Assembly: GCA_001577185.1 (NCBI GenBank)
Contig: LSCM01000017.1
Location: forward strand, 1-12,577
Direction of reading: 5' to 3'
Origin: Cloacimonetes bacterium TCS62
GTDB lineage: Bacteria > Cloacimonadota > Cloacimonadia > Cloacimonadales > TCS61
DNA length: 12,577 bases
Below, one piece after another: positions 1 to 9,000 of this stretch. Within the stretch, counting starts at the first letter, position 1; each line of letters opens with the position of its first letter. Made by a program: the position numbers and the translations under genes. The notes below the pieces were generated by a model. That model did no database searches, was not told the origin of the DNA, and was given only the letters and a program-made list of their open reading frames with translations.

Positions 1-3000
1 TCCAGCATGATCTCATGAGAATCATCTCGGTCAAAGGGTAAAATATCGTAATGATAAGAAACGTTAAATTGTTTTGGAAGATCATATCTTATTGAAAATT
101 GGTGATAAATGCCAAGATCAGTTTGAATGATCAATTCAGTAGGTTTCTCAAATAAGATCTTATAATTTGCAAATAATTTATGATTGATGTACTTACCAGC
201 TTGAATAGTTAGGTTATTTAGAAATACATCAGCTGTAAATTGATTTAGTGTATTTTCAGCCTCACTGATGCTAAGCTCTTCAGTTTGAGAAGAGTAGCTT
301 GAAAATATATTTTGCACTAGATCTGTTTTCACATGGAAATAATCTAGGGTTAAAAGTTTTCTTACCCAATTTTCGATTGGAGAAATGAGCGGAGATAAAA
401 CAGCACTTTCCAAACCGATACCGGCAATCTGGATAAATTCATCCTGCATTAATGTTTTCCGCTGTCCTTGAGATATTTCATCCATCGTTCTATTATATCT
501 TAATTTAGCTAAAATATCGGTAAATTTATCATTTGGATTATCGCTTTTCAATTCGAATTGCAAGCCGCTATTTTGATCTGAGCGAGCATTGAATATTTCT
601 AAAGTAATTGTCGTACCATCAGCAGCTTTTTTGAAGAACGTACCACTTATCTTAGCTCCCCTTTCAAATTGATTCATTTGAACTTGCATAAAATCCAATT
701 GTAATTCTGTTCCAAACATGTTTGCAGAACCATTCTCAGCGGTAAATAATGCTGATGGAACATTAAATTCACCATCTACATATTTAAGATGCAAATGACA
801 ATCGGGATCAAGCTCAATATTGGCAGGATAGGTTACATAACGAATATTCTCATTAAAATGAAGCAAAATATCCAAATTCAAAGGCAAAATTATATTATCA
901 GCTTTTTTCTTTTTTTTCTCTGTTACGACATTAAAAAGTTTTATCAGGTTTTCTGTCTCCGGAGGATAAATTACATTTCCATTAGAACAATGAACGTCTC
1001 CCAATATTTTAATATCTTCGAAAGGTCCTAAGATCTTCAGGTGATCACTATTTCGACCTTTGATCGCTATCTGCGTAAAAGAATTTTTGGGAGTAAATTT
1101 GGGTATGTTGACAAGAAAACCACTCTTATTAGTTCTCATTTGAAAAGTACCTAGATTTAAAAGTCCCAGCTGAAAATTATTTTTTTTATTCGAAGTACTA
1201 TTTTTTAAATATAACTTACCATTACCAATCTTAGCTCTGAATTTTTCAAGTTGAAAAATATTATCATTAAATTTTGCTATTAGATCAAAATCCTCAATAC
1301 TGTTTGTTTGATCCTTGATCTTCAATTTTCCATTTTCCAAATTAATAAGACCTTGAGAAAATGATAATCCTCCCTCTTCAATTCCTAAATCCAAATTTAT
1401 TTGGCAATCAGAGCTACCATCAGATAAGTCCTCATTTAACTTTGTTAGCATTTTCAATGGATCACCACTAAAGTTAATATTAACTAGATTAGTATCCGGA
1501 TGAAAGGAGGAATTTAATATATTATAACCAATTTTTCCTGCTACATTCATTTGGAATAGGTCTTGCGTCTGAACTTGGAACTTTTTAATAATTAAGCTTG
1601 AATCTTGTTGAGTTGCATTAACTTTGATGTTATCAAGTTTTAATTGATCAATTTGAATCTTCTCACCAATTAAATTTAGATCTATCAAATTATTCATGCT
1701 TGTTCTTTTGTAGGATATATCTCCATTAACAATGCCTTCTATTTCGGCTTGTGAAAATAATTCTTCCAATTGCAAAGAATCTAATTTTGAAGAAAATTGC
1801 ATATCAAATTCTGGTTTAAAAGTTATAATATTGCTAAATTCAAGTAATTTGCCCTCATCTGAATTTAAAGAACAATTTTTAAATTCTATTTTCTGATTAT
1901 CTCCATTTATATTTAAAACAGCATCAATATCATTCAAACCTTCAGATCTAAAATCTTCAATTTTAATAAAGCCGTTAAGATTACCATCACCGGAGTTGTC
2001 GTAATCTATATCAAGATCCATATTACCTTTTATCTTGCTAGTTACATAGTAATTAGTGAAATACCGTAAGATGTTCTTCAGCAAAATATTTTTACCGTGG
2101 ATCTTTACACCATAATTCAATTCAGGTCGAAATGTTAACCAGCTATCGATCTCGATCTCATCGTTTATGGTGAATCGTTGCGTCTTTACACTATCAAAAC
2201 TACCTGCTGCTACAAAATCTATTTGGAATGGTTCATAATTGTATTTTGCGTTGTTAGAACCTACACTGAAGTATGTACTATCTCCTTTCTGATCACTGAG
2301 AAGCTCTATCTCAAATATTCCATCTAATCTCCCAAATTCTTTACCGAAAGTTCTTAATCGAGAATCTGCTTCGATCTTACCGTCTTTACGTTTTATGTTG
2401 ATCTTACCAGATAGAACCGGGAGTTGATTCCCAGATTGAAATATCTTGTTAAGATCAAATCTTTGAAAGTATACTTCGCTATTGATATCTTCAATTGATC
2501 CATAACTTGAAATTATAAGATCGTCTTCTTCTCTTGTTAAGTTAATTGAAAATTGATCATCAATGTAGGTGCTTTTCAATGATAAATCTTCTAATTTGGA
2601 TTTTCCGTTGGATACTTGGAGATCATCTATCTGCAATTCAGAATCTATTTTGTCATCATATTTTATATTTGCTTTGATATTCCCTGCAATTTCTATTGAT
2701 CTATTCTGCCATTTACAGCTATCGCATAAAAGATCAAGATCTAATCCATGTTCCAAACTGTAAATTCCCCCACCAATAATCTGGTTATCTTCCCAATAAG
2801 AATGAACTAATTCAAAATTTACAACTTTATCGTAATATTTTGCATCGACCTTAATTTTATCCAACTTTTGCGAGTTGTATCCCAATTGATCTGATATGAT
2901 CTTAGCATTGATCGTTGGATTTGATACCAACCCTTCAATCTCCATTTGTGAGCTTACTCTACCTTTGACACTTTTAAAATATTTTGAAAATTCTACATCC

Positions 3001-3920
3001 TTTAAATTTATTTTTCCCTCTATTTTGCGATCCTTGGAAAAAGGAGATAGAATTTTTGCATAACAATCTATCTTTTCCTTATCAACTATTAGATCATTAA
3101 AATTAAAAGCTGTAAAAGACTTATTACCGTTAAATTCTAATTTATCCGCAGTGAGCTTTTTAGAATAGCTGTTCATCATGATATCATCAATTGAGCCATT
3201 GTATTGTAAGATATTATTTTTATAATGTAAATTTAGATTAAAGTTCATATTAAGTGAATCGATCTTAGGTAAGTTCAATTTATGAAAAGAAAATTTATTT
3301 ATTTGTAAGTTACCCAACAAAATTTTCCCTCGATCTAAAATGACATCACTACTAATTTTACAATCGTTAGAAGAACTACAACTAAGCTCAATTTCGGAAA
3401 TATCAGTATTTTTGATTGAGACATCTATCGAATCTAGCGTATTTTCAATTTCTATTTCATTATTTTTATATTGAATTGATACTTTGCCGGAATAGACCTC
3501 TAATCTAGTAAAAAATCGAGAGATATCTGGTATTTCAAATCCCGCTCCTTCCTTTTGGGAATCGCTTTTCTTGAATTTAAAATCAAGATCGGGATTGTAG
3601 ATCTTAATTTTCTTGATCGACTTAAGGTCCTTGAACTTAGAAAATAATAATTTTATTAAATTATACTCAATATAAATTTGATCAATTATGAGATCATATT
3701 CATCTTCTTTGTGAACAACAAAGTTGGAAACTTTAAGATGTTTATCGTTGAATCTAAAATCTTCAATATTAACTTCGGCTTCTAATTGAGCTGCTAATGT
3801 TTGAGTTGCTTTTTCTTTGATTATATTGTCGATCTTGGTTAGGTTAACAACTATATAAAACGATATGTTTATGAATAGAACAATCAAAACAATGATTATT
3901 AGCCATTTTTTTCTTTTCAC
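1..3920 (-). CDS. TamB/AsmA-like (DUF490-type) inner-membrane-anchored periplasmic protein, 3' end off the window
   Basis: The reading frame is open for about 1306 codons, from a GTG at 3920-3918 down to position 1, where it leaves the window. The GTG is the only plausible start: an in-frame TAG lies at 3932-3930, and AGGA (3931-3928) sits 7 nt before it. Residues 2-5 are basic (KRKK) and residues about 6-26 form one membrane anchor. The rest is low-complexity, beta-rich sequence with many 'G.i.i.d..' repeats, as in AsmA/TamB proteins that form a long lipid-binding groove. The last part, with 'AGKYINHKLFANYK' and 'IRYDLPKQFNVSYHYD', matches the end of the TamB C-terminal domain, so only a short tail should be missing. 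Known TamB proteins work with Omp85 proteins or as bridge-like lipid carriers between membranes. It follows the Lol genes by 19 bp and is probably co-transcribed. The family is likely; the substrate is unknown. It could instead be a generic AsmA-like protein. Confidence 0.72.
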   Translation of the reverse strand, partial: MKRKKWLIIIVLIVLFINISFYIVVNLTKIDNIIKEKATQTLAAQLEAEVNIEDFRFNDKHLKVSNFVVHKEDEYDLIIDQIYIEYNLIKLLFSKFKDLKSIKKIKIYNPDLDFKFKKSDSQKEGAGFEIPDISRFFTRLEVYSGKVSIQYKNNEIEIENTLDSIDVSIKNTDISEIELSCSSSNDCKISSDVILDRGKILLGNLQINKFSFHKLNLPKIDSLNMNFNLNLHYKNNILQYNGSIDDIMMNSYSKKLTADKLEFNGNKSFTAFNFNDLIVDKEKIDCYAKILSPFSKDRKIEGKINLKDVEFSKYFKSVKGRVSSQMEIEGLVSNPTINAKIISDQLGYNSQKLDKIKVDAKYYDKVVNFELVHSYWEDNQIIGGGIYSLEHGLDLDLLCDSCKWQNRSIEIAGNIKANIKYDDKIDSELQIDDLQVSNGKSKLEDLSLKSTYIDDQFSINLTREEDDLIISSYGSIEDINSEVYFQRFDLNKIFQSGNQLPVLSGKINIKRKDGKIEADSRLRTFGKEFGRLDGIFEIELLSDQKGDSTYFSVGSNNAKYNYEPFQIDFVAAGSFDSVKTQRFTINDEIEIDSWLTFRPELNYGVKIHGKNILLKNILRYFTNYYVTSKIKGNMDLDIDYDNSGDGNLNGFIKIEDFRSEGLNDIDAVLNINGDNQKIEFKNCSLNSDEGKLLEFSNIITFKPEFDMQFSSKLDSLQLEELFSQAEIEGIVNGDISYKRTSMNNLIDLNLIGEKIQIDQLKLDNIKVNATQQDSSLIIKKFQVQTQDLFQMNVAGKIGYNILNSSFHPDTNLVNINFSGDPLKMLTKLNEDLSDGSSDCQINLDLGIEEGGLSFSQGLINLENGKLKIKDQTNSIEDFDLIAKFNDNIFQLEKFRAKIGNGKLYLKNSTSNKKNNFQLGLLNLGTFQMRTNKSGFLVNIPKFTPKNSFTQIAIKGRNSDHLKILGPFEDIKILGDVHCSNGNVIYPPETENLIKLFNVVTEKKKKKADNIILPLNLDILLHFNENIRYVTYPANIELDPDCHLHLKYVDGEFNVPSALFTAENGSANMFGTELQLDFMQVQMNQFERGAKISGTFFKKAADGTTITLEIFNARSDQNSGLQFELKSDNPNDKFTDILAKLRYNRTMDEISQGQRKTLMQDEFIQIAGIGLESAVLSPLISPIENWVRKLLTLDYFHVKTDLVQNIFSSYSSQTEELSISEAENTLNQFTADVFLNNLTIQAGKYINHKLFANYKILFEKPTELIIQTDLGIYHQFSIRYDLPKQFNVSYHYDILPFDRDDSHEIML

Positions 3921-3927
3921 TAAACTA

Positions 3928-3931
3928 TCCT
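3928..3931 (-). promoter_or_regulatory. Ribosome binding site of the TamB-like gene
   Basis: AGGA lies 7 nt before a GTG codon. With the in-frame stop at 3932-3930 it fixes the GTG at 3920 as the start. Confidence 0.6.
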
Positions 3932-3939
3932 AGATTTAC

Positions 3940-4623
3940 TTAAGATCGTTTTATTAAAATTCCATCTTTTAATTTGTAATGTTGGTCCATTCTTTTAGCA
4001 ATCCTTTCATCATGTGTAACTATAACGAAAGTTTGATTTCGTGTTTCATTTAATTTAATTATATATTTCAACAATTCTTCACTATGTTTTGCATCAAGAT
4101 TTCCAGTAGGCTCATCAGCAAAGATGATCTTTGGATTATTGATCAAAGCCCGAGCTACAGCCACTCTTTGCTGTTCTCCACCGCTTAATTGATTTGGATA
4201 ATGATGCTTTCTAGAGAGAATGTCCAGAATCTTTAATAATTTTCTAGCTTCCCTTAGACTCTTTTTCAAATTCTTAGTTGCTATAAATTGTGGCATTGCA
4301 ACGTTTTCTTCCGCTGTAAAATCACTTAAAAGATAATGGAATTGAAAGATAAAACCAATTTTTTTATTTCTGAATTTATCAATGTTTTTCCGCTTTGGAG
4401 TTATCTTCTCACCCGAAACTAATATTTCACCTTCATCAGCTTCATCTAATGCACCCATTAAATGTAATAATGTGCTTTTGCCACTACCGGATTCTCCAGT
4501 AATTGCAATTTTTTCTCCAGCCTTAACATTTAGATCAACCTTATCTAAAACTACTAATTTACCTGCATTTTCCTGGAAACTCTTTCGTAAGTTAGAAACC
4601 TTTAGAATAATTCTATCTTTCAT
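3940..4623 (-). CDS. lolD: LolD-type ABC transporter ATPase (lipoprotein release)
   Basis: This 227-residue protein is a complete ABC ATPase of normal LolD length. It has Walker A GESGSGKST (43-51), the Q-loop glutamine Q94, the signature LSGGEQQ (146-152), Walker B IIFADEP (166-172), the D-loop (NLD, 175-177) and the H-loop histidine H204. The stretch around the Q-loop, FQFHYLLSDFTAEENVAMP (93-111), closely follows the pattern typical of LolD. That makes LolD more likely than MacB, FtsE or another exporter ATPase of the same superfamily. In the known system LolD powers extraction of mature lipoproteins from the inner membrane by LolC/E and their hand-over to the carrier LolA. Its ATG is 3 nt after the permease stop, with AAGGGA (4642-4637) 13 nt upstream, so translation is probably coupled to the permease gene. 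No odd residues were seen. Confidence 0.88.
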   Translation of the reverse strand: MKDRIILKVSNLRKSFQENAGKLVVLDKVDLNVKAGEKIAITGESGSGKSTLLHLMGALDEADEGEILVSGEKITPKRKNIDKFRNKKIGFIFQFHYLLSDFTAEENVAMPQFIATKNLKKSLREARKLLKILDILSRKHHYPNQLSGGEQQRVAVARALINNPKIIFADEPTGNLDAKHSEELLKYIIKLNETRNQTFVIVTHDERIAKRMDQHYKLKDGILIKRS

Positions 4624-4626
4624 ATT

Positions 4627-5859
4627 TTATTTATTATCCCTTAAAATATTTATTACTTTTAACTTATTTATATTTCGTAATGAAACCATTGTAGCAACCA
4701 ACACAACCACCATAGCCGTGAATAGGATGATAATCCAGCTTTGAAAACTAAATTCAGTATGAATCGTATCTAAGAAATAAACATCTCCTTTTAAGAGGAA
4801 AAAATTCTGCCAACTTAGAAACTTTGAAATTAAATATCCTGTTAGCTGTCCAAACAAGACTGCAATAAATGCTATCAACAATGTTCTGAATAAAAATATA
4901 TTGTACAAAATTTTCTTAGATGTTCCGAAAGCCCTCATAATACCTAATTCCTGTTTCTTTTCAATAATGGAGGTTGTAACTGAACTCACCACATTAAATG
5001 ATGCAATGATGATGAGAAAACTTAATATTATAAAAATTACCCATTTTTCAACTTTTAATAGAGAAAATAAATTGGAATTAAAATCGATCCAAGAACTGAT
5101 CTGATATTTATAATTCAATTCATGATTCCATTTATAGGCAAAATAATCCGCTTTTTCGATGAAGTCAGTTCTTAATTTAACTTCCATCATAGTAAATTGG
5201 TTATTCATCTGGTAAAAATCTGCAGCTCTATCATAATTAATAATAACGTATTTACTATCATACTCGTACATTCCCGATCTATAGAGACCTACTACTTTGA
5301 AGGATCTTTCTTTTTGCTGCACTCCAAGAGCAGTAATATCTGAACCCAAAGCACTTATAATTTTGAATTCATCACCAATTTCGAGACTTAATACTTTAGC
5401 TAATCGGTATCCTAAAATAGCACTGTCTCCGGATTTTAGCTCAGCAGATCCTTTGAAAACATAAGTTTTGTAAGAATTCGACAATTTATCATTATCCCAT
5501 TTTAAACCACGTACAACAGCACCTTTTACTTTTCCTGCCTGAGAAACCATTCCCTGATTAATTATCATTTTACTATAACAATCCACTTCATCTTGCTCAG
5601 AAAGAAATGCAGAAAGTTCAGAATTGTGGTCCTCTTTTAGATCATCATCTTCAGAATTAAAAAAGTAAACATGAGAATTTACACTTAATATAGTATCTTT
5701 CAATACATTTTGATATCCATCGAAAATGGACAAAGCTACAGTTAATGTGGCTACAGATATTATTATACCTAAAGTCATAAAGATTGTATCAAATTGTAAC
5801 CACTCCTTTTTTGGAGAATTAAAAAAAATTTTATTGAAATACAAAATAATTTTATTCAT
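4627..5859 (-). CDS. LolC/LolE-type lipoprotein-releasing permease
   Basis: This 410-residue inner-membrane protein has the four-helix layout of LolC/E and MacB-like permeases. TM1 spans about 26-46, followed by a large periplasmic domain (47-270), then TM2 (273-295), TM3 (about 320-345) and TM4 (374-394). Family features include 'DGYQNVLKDTIL' after TM1, 'GLYRSGMYEYD' (191-201) in the periplasmic domain, 'ASFNVVSS' (286-293) in TM2 and 'EKKQELGIMRAFG' (300-312) in the coupling loop that contacts the ATPase. The C-terminus, 'VINILRDNK', resembles the 'p...LR.e' end of LolC. The adjacent LolD-type ATPase supports a role in lipoprotein release. Only one permease is seen, so it may form a homodimer as reported for LolF, or a second copy may lie elsewhere. 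The ATG has no Shine-Dalgarno sequence. A macrolide-exporter-like role is possible but less likely. Confidence 0.85.
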   Translation of the reverse strand: MNKIILYFNKIFFNSPKKEWLQFDTIFMTLGIIISVATLTVALSIFDGYQNVLKDTILSVNSHVYFFNSEDDDLKEDHNSELSAFLSEQDEVDCYSKMIINQGMVSQAGKVKGAVVRGLKWDNDKLSNSYKTYVFKGSAELKSGDSAILGYRLAKVLSLEIGDEFKIISALGSDITALGVQQKERSFKVVGLYRSGMYEYDSKYVIINYDRAADFYQMNNQFTMMEVKLRTDFIEKADYFAYKWNHELNYKYQISSWIDFNSNLFSLLKVEKWVIFIILSFLIIIASFNVVSSVTTSIIEKKQELGIMRAFGTSKKILYNIFLFRTLLIAFIAVLFGQLTGYLISKFLSWQNFFLLKGDVYFLDTIHTEFSFQSWIIILFTAMVVVLVATMVSLRNINKLKVINILRDNK

Positions 5860-5867
5860 AGTAATTC

Positions 5868-5895
5868 ATAAAATATACTATGAGCTTTCTGTCAA
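5868..5895 (-). promoter_or_regulatory. Candidate sigma70-like promoter of the lol-tamB operon
   Basis: Reading on the minus strand, a perfect -35 hexamer TTGACA (5895-5890) is followed after 16 nt by TTTTAT (5873-5868), which matches the -10 consensus at 4 of 6 positions. Other registers such as TATTTT (5875-5870) are also possible. This placement puts the transcription start within a few bases of the permease ATG at 5859, which agrees with the absence of a Shine-Dalgarno sequence. This is inference from motif spacing only. Confidence 0.35.
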
Positions 5896-6003
5896 TAGTT
5901 GAGTAAATTTCATAAGATCCGCCCAAATAAAATTTGAATAATTCTTGCCAAAACTAAATATTTACTTTTGTTTGGAATAATAAATGTATTAATAAACAGA
6001 AAA

Positions 6004-6009
6004 AGAGGG
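6004..6009 (+). promoter_or_regulatory. Ribosome binding site of the CapA-like gene
   Basis: AGAGGG lies 4 nt before the ATG at 6014 and supports that start. The signal peptide begins immediately at this methionine. Confidence 0.6.
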
Positions 6010-6013
6010 TGTT

Positions 6014-9000
6014 ATGAAGATTTTAAAGTTTTTTTTCATATTTTGGGCAATTTTCTTCTCTATAAAAATTTCTGCTGAATTTAGAGAAATTGTAATAGAA
6101 GATTTTGAAAGTGGTAGTTGTACATTATTATCATATCCGGGAGAGGATATGGAACCTGATGCCTGGACGTTGGACACAAATAACACACCAAATCAAAATT
6201 CCGATTATTCTCTAAAGATCTTTGGAAACTCATGGAAAATCGAAGAGATCGAACCTACTATGATCGATTCAAATGATGTTTGGCAAATTTCAGAATATAT
6301 TGAAGATAAAGGTGAGATTCATGGTTTTGGATTAAGTGATGGAAATAATGAACTTCTCTATTCACTTGATGGAGAAGAAGAACTTAATATCGAAGAATGG
6401 GTTGTAGCTTATCAAGGCGCTTTCCCAGAAGGAGAATGGGTTAACTTTCAGCTTCCAGTTGCAGATGATTGGATGGCTAGATTTGATTATTTACCCACCG
6501 TTACTGAAATAATTTTCCTTAATGATAATGATGCCTCCTATGGAGTGGTTTACTTTGACAATGTGATAAACATTACTGAAGACCTTCCTGTTGCTCCGAT
6601 AGTAAATATTTCATATTCGATTGGTAGAGTTCAAAAAAACTCAAAAGGTGAGAGAAATGTAAATGTTCAATTCGACTGTGAAATAACAGATCCGGACAGT
6701 GATCAACATACTTTCAATTGGAATTTTGGAGATGGAAATTCCAGTAATATCCAAAATCCTCTTCATAATTTTATCATTGAAGATGATCATGCTTATACTG
6801 TTCATCTTGATGTTCTTGATGAGACAGAGCTCTTCGGTTTCGCTAGTTGTCAAATAGAAGTCGATGAAGGAACTTCCAGCTTTCCGTTAACTATAAACTT
6901 CGTTGGCGATATTATGCTTGGCAGGCATTATGAAGATCCAGGTGGGATCATTCCTGTTCAAGGTGTAGAGACTATTTTTGAACCCACTCTTTCTATTTTA
7001 GGAGAAGATGCAGATATCTCTGTAGCTAATCTTGAATGTCCTTTAACGACTCATTACGTTCATCATCCTACCAAAACAATTTATTTTAAAGGTGATCCTG
7101 ATAATGCTGCTGGTCTATCCTATGCTGGTATCGATCTGGTATGCTTGGCCAATAATCATGTAATAGATTACATGCTGGAAGGGATGCAAGAAACAAAGCA
7201 AACTTTGGATGATTATGATATATTATATTCAGGGGCAGGAGCAAATTCTTATGAAGCATACCAACCACTCTTTTATTCTAAAAAAGGAGTTTCGCTATCT
7301 TTCTTGAGATCCAGTGACAGAACTGGACAATATAATAATTACCAACCCTATCTTCAAGCCGGTTATAATAAATTTGGATTTGCTTATATGACTCCCTATT
7401 ACGTTAGAGAACAAATACAGGAAGTGAAGGATGTTTCTGATCTTGTAATCGTGGAAACTCATTCTGGTAGTGAATATTCTACAGCACCGGGAGCAAATTA
7501 CGATTTTGCAGATGTCTTTGCCGGTTGGGATGAAAAAGACTTCAGTCAAGATGAAGATTATACACCAAGGATTGATGTACCTCATATGTGGGATGTAGAG
7601 ATCCGTCATTTTTTTATTGATTCTGGTGCTGATATTGTCATCTGTCATCATCCACATGTAATTCAGGGTGTAGAAATGTATAACGGAAAATTGATCGCTC
7701 ATTCATTGGGTAATTTTATCTTCGATCTTTCTTACTTTGAAACTTTTCCAACTATGACTTTAAAAGCAAAGATAGATGAACGTGGATTTTATGAATATTC
7801 GATAAAACCTGCTTTCATCGATGATTACATTCCTCAAATAGCTGAAGGTGAACTAGGAAATTATATCTTAGATTATATTGCAATGAAATCTAAAGAGATG
7901 AATACTTATCTATATGTAGATCGAGAGAACGTAGAAGCATTTGTCATAACCGATACGCTTACAATGAACACCAGAACAGAGCACTATGAAAGGCAATTAT
8001 ATTTTGAGCAGATTGATGATCATTATGTCTCACAAGTAATACAACTACCAAAAAACGGAAATATATCTTCAATTGATCACATACTTCCTTTTGGAAATTA
8101 TGAATATAGAGTTGGTCGAGAGCTAGTTTGGTTTGGTAATTATGAGGATGAAGGTGCCTCTATGTGGAACATCAATAGTAGTAATGAATGGTTTGATGAT
8201 AACACTTTTTACGAAGGAGAACGTTCCCTTTGTATACATCAGAATGATTATAATGGATATAACATTATTACAAATATGGAAAATCGTATGATAAAAAGAT
8301 CTGATGGAAAATATTCAGTTCATGGATACATTAAAACTGAAAATGCTGAAGATGTTACAGTACAAGCGAGATTCTATCAATCCCGAACATCAGGTTACAT
8401 GTTGGGATTGGATAATTTAGATTTGATCAATGGAGATACTGATTGGCACTACTATTATCGGGAACTTGATATTCCTGGGAATACAAACTTCATCGATGTA
8501 GTTGCAAATAGCGAATGTCCTAATTCAGGAGAAGGTTATGCCTGGTTCGACAACACTGGTCTAATCGAGTGGGAAGCATGGGAAGAAATAAATTATGCTT
8601 CTGCAGATGTTTTGAATCCAAATGATTACTATTATCTGCAAATACGTTCAGAAGAGCCACTGGAGAGAGGATCTGTAGAATTTACAGAAACGAATTATTC
8701 TGAACATCTTGTTTCTTCTAAACCAAATGACATCCCAAGTCCAGATCAAGCACATCTATATCAAAATTATCCAAATCCTTTTAATCCAGCAGCTGCCGGG
8801 GCTGGACGCAGTCTTACAACAACCATCGCTTTTTCTACGAATCAAGATAATGTACTAGATACTAGAATAGAAGTGTATAATATCAGAGGACAAAAAGTAA
8901 AAGTTCTCGTTCCAAGTGAATCCAACACAATCTCTAAAGTAGGAAAAAACAAAAAATATTTTACAAACTGGGATGGTACAGATGAGAATAATCATACTGT

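Larger units (their letters stand above)
5860..6013. other. Divergent intergenic region between the lol and capA-like operons
   Basis: This 154-bp, very AT-rich spacer must hold the promoters of both transcription units, unless either is read from further away. On the minus strand a perfect TTGACA lies close to the permease start (listed separately). On the plus strand TACTTTTG (5963-5970) matches the TAnnTTTG -7 element of Bacteroidetes-type promoters, but no well-spaced upstream TTTG partner is present (the nearest, 5933-5936, is too far), so it is weak. A short perfect palindrome, GAATAATTC (5936-5944), is the only symmetric motif noticed. No terminator hairpin and no RNA gene were seen. 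Confidence 0.6.

Noticed and set aside
901..920. A-run pair (A8-G-A6 on the coding strand, giving EKKKKKA) in the TamB-like gene as a phase-variation tract
   Set aside because: The frame continues cleanly on both sides, and such runs are expected by chance in AT-rich DNA; there is no variant evidence.
789..1031. 80-codon plus-strand open frame
   Set aside because: It lies antisense within the continuous TamB-like frame and has no ribosome binding site or family resemblance.
2569..2763. 64-codon plus-strand open frame
   Set aside because: It is antisense to the TamB-like gene, and its composition is that of a shadow frame.
4382..4744. 120-codon plus-strand open frame
   Set aside because: It is antisense to conserved lolD (Walker A and Q-loop region) and the permease end, so it is a shadow.
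4901..5104. 67-codon plus-strand open frame
   Set aside because: It is antisense to the conserved transmembrane part of the Lol permease and has no family resemblance.
5936..5944. GAATAATTC palindrome as an operator
   Set aside because: It is only 9 bp, in an AT-rich spacer, and is not repeated nearby, so chance is sufficient.
5989..6186. 65-codon minus-strand open frame over the start of the CapA-like gene
   Set aside because: It overlaps the signal peptide and first domain of a well-supported gene on the other strand.
6641..6853. 70-codon minus-strand open frame
   Set aside because: It is antisense to the PKD domain, which has a clear WNFGDG motif on the plus strand.
7086..7702. Minus-strand open frames at 7086-7268 and 7295-7702
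   Set aside because: Both are antisense to the CapA domain with its conserved metal-site motifs, so they are shadows.
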